DNA of 13,453 nucleotides from Bacillota bacterium. GTDB lineage: Bacteria > Bacillota > Bacilli > Alicyclobacillales > Alicyclobacillaceae. The DNA lies in the NCBI GenBank assembly GCA_021820805.1, contig JAKADF010000031.1:1-13453 (forward strand), written 5' to 3'. The notes beneath the pieces are model-generated. The model was not told the DNA's origin. It saw nothing but the letters and a program-made list of their open reading frames with translations, and ran no database searches. Below are positions 13,333 to 13,453 of the stretch, one piece after another (the first letter of the stretch is position 1; every line of letters starts with the position of its first letter). The translations under genes and the position numbers were made by a program.

Positions 13333-13453
13333 TTAGCATTACCCATAAATCACGTTGGGTGGAGAATCTCCCACATCGTGGTCAGATCCTCAAGCCGACG
13401 GAGTCCTTTCCATAGGACTTTAAGGCCCGGATTGCCGTCATGTTTTCTTCCTA
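13333..13453 (-). mobile_element. End of an insertion sequence with transposase C-terminus, IS4-like
   Basis: On the minus strand a frame entering from the window edge reads about 34 residues, containing NPGLKVLWKGLRRLEDLTTM and ending in HPT before a TGA at 13352-13350. This resembles the C-terminus of IS4-type DDE transposases. The element should end within about 20 bases after that stop, near 13332, where the NlpC/P60 frame resumes. The IS family assignment is tentative, as only the tail is visible. Confidence 0.55.

Overview
The window looks like an accessory region of a Bacillota chromosome or plasmid. The support is strong AGGAGG-type ribosome sites, TTG, GTG and even ATT start codons, SigA-like promoters, and small SHOCT, DUF2933-like and sulfocyanin-like proteins. 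These resemble proteins of spore-forming acidophiles or Alicyclobacillaceae. That placement is inference from protein style; no rRNA or other marker gene is present.

Left part (1-2836, minus strand): a two-gene cassette made of an AAA+ ATPase and a subtilisin-like serine protease. The genes are one base apart and the protease runs off the left edge. This is the IetA/IetS pairing, known from plasmid maintenance and antiphage defence. The ATPase ends in a helix-turn-helix, and its promoter is bracketed by two copies of an 11-base repeat 62 bases apart. A gene-poor stretch of about 600 bases follows.

Middle and right (3361-12938): an envelope/metal module. It holds an unrecognised 362-residue protein, PspA, a Cys/His-tagged SHOCT protein, a membrane zinc-ribbon protein, and a histidine kinase/response regulator pair with a Met-rich sensor domain. 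It continues with a tiny Gln/Met-rich exported protein, a membrane SHOCT protein, a DUF2933-like Met/His membrane protein that appears to start at ATT, and a thioredoxin-fold lipoprotein. The last genes are a METTL7/UbiE-like methyltransferase, a Met-rich membrane-anchored blue copper protein, an accessory prolipoprotein diacylglyceryl transferase (Lgt) and a multi-pass membrane protein.

The main discovery is a shared promoter design. Four promoters, before pspA, the zinc-ribbon gene, the Gln/Met-rich gene and the cupredoxin-lgt pair, each carry the 10-mer TTTCTNCACA. Each has a degenerate second copy exactly 11 bases upstream and a -10 hexamer starting exactly 19 bases downstream. An 11-base tandem repeat at -35 is the usual signature of an OmpR/PhoB-family activator, and exactly one such regulator lies in the middle of the set. 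I infer one regulon driven by this two-component system, probably answering copper/silver or another envelope stress.

Right edge (13147-13453, minus strand): the 3' end of an NlpC/P60 peptidase gene cut off by an insertion sequence, whose transposase C-terminus reads to the window end. No tRNA, rRNA or CRISPR array was seen.
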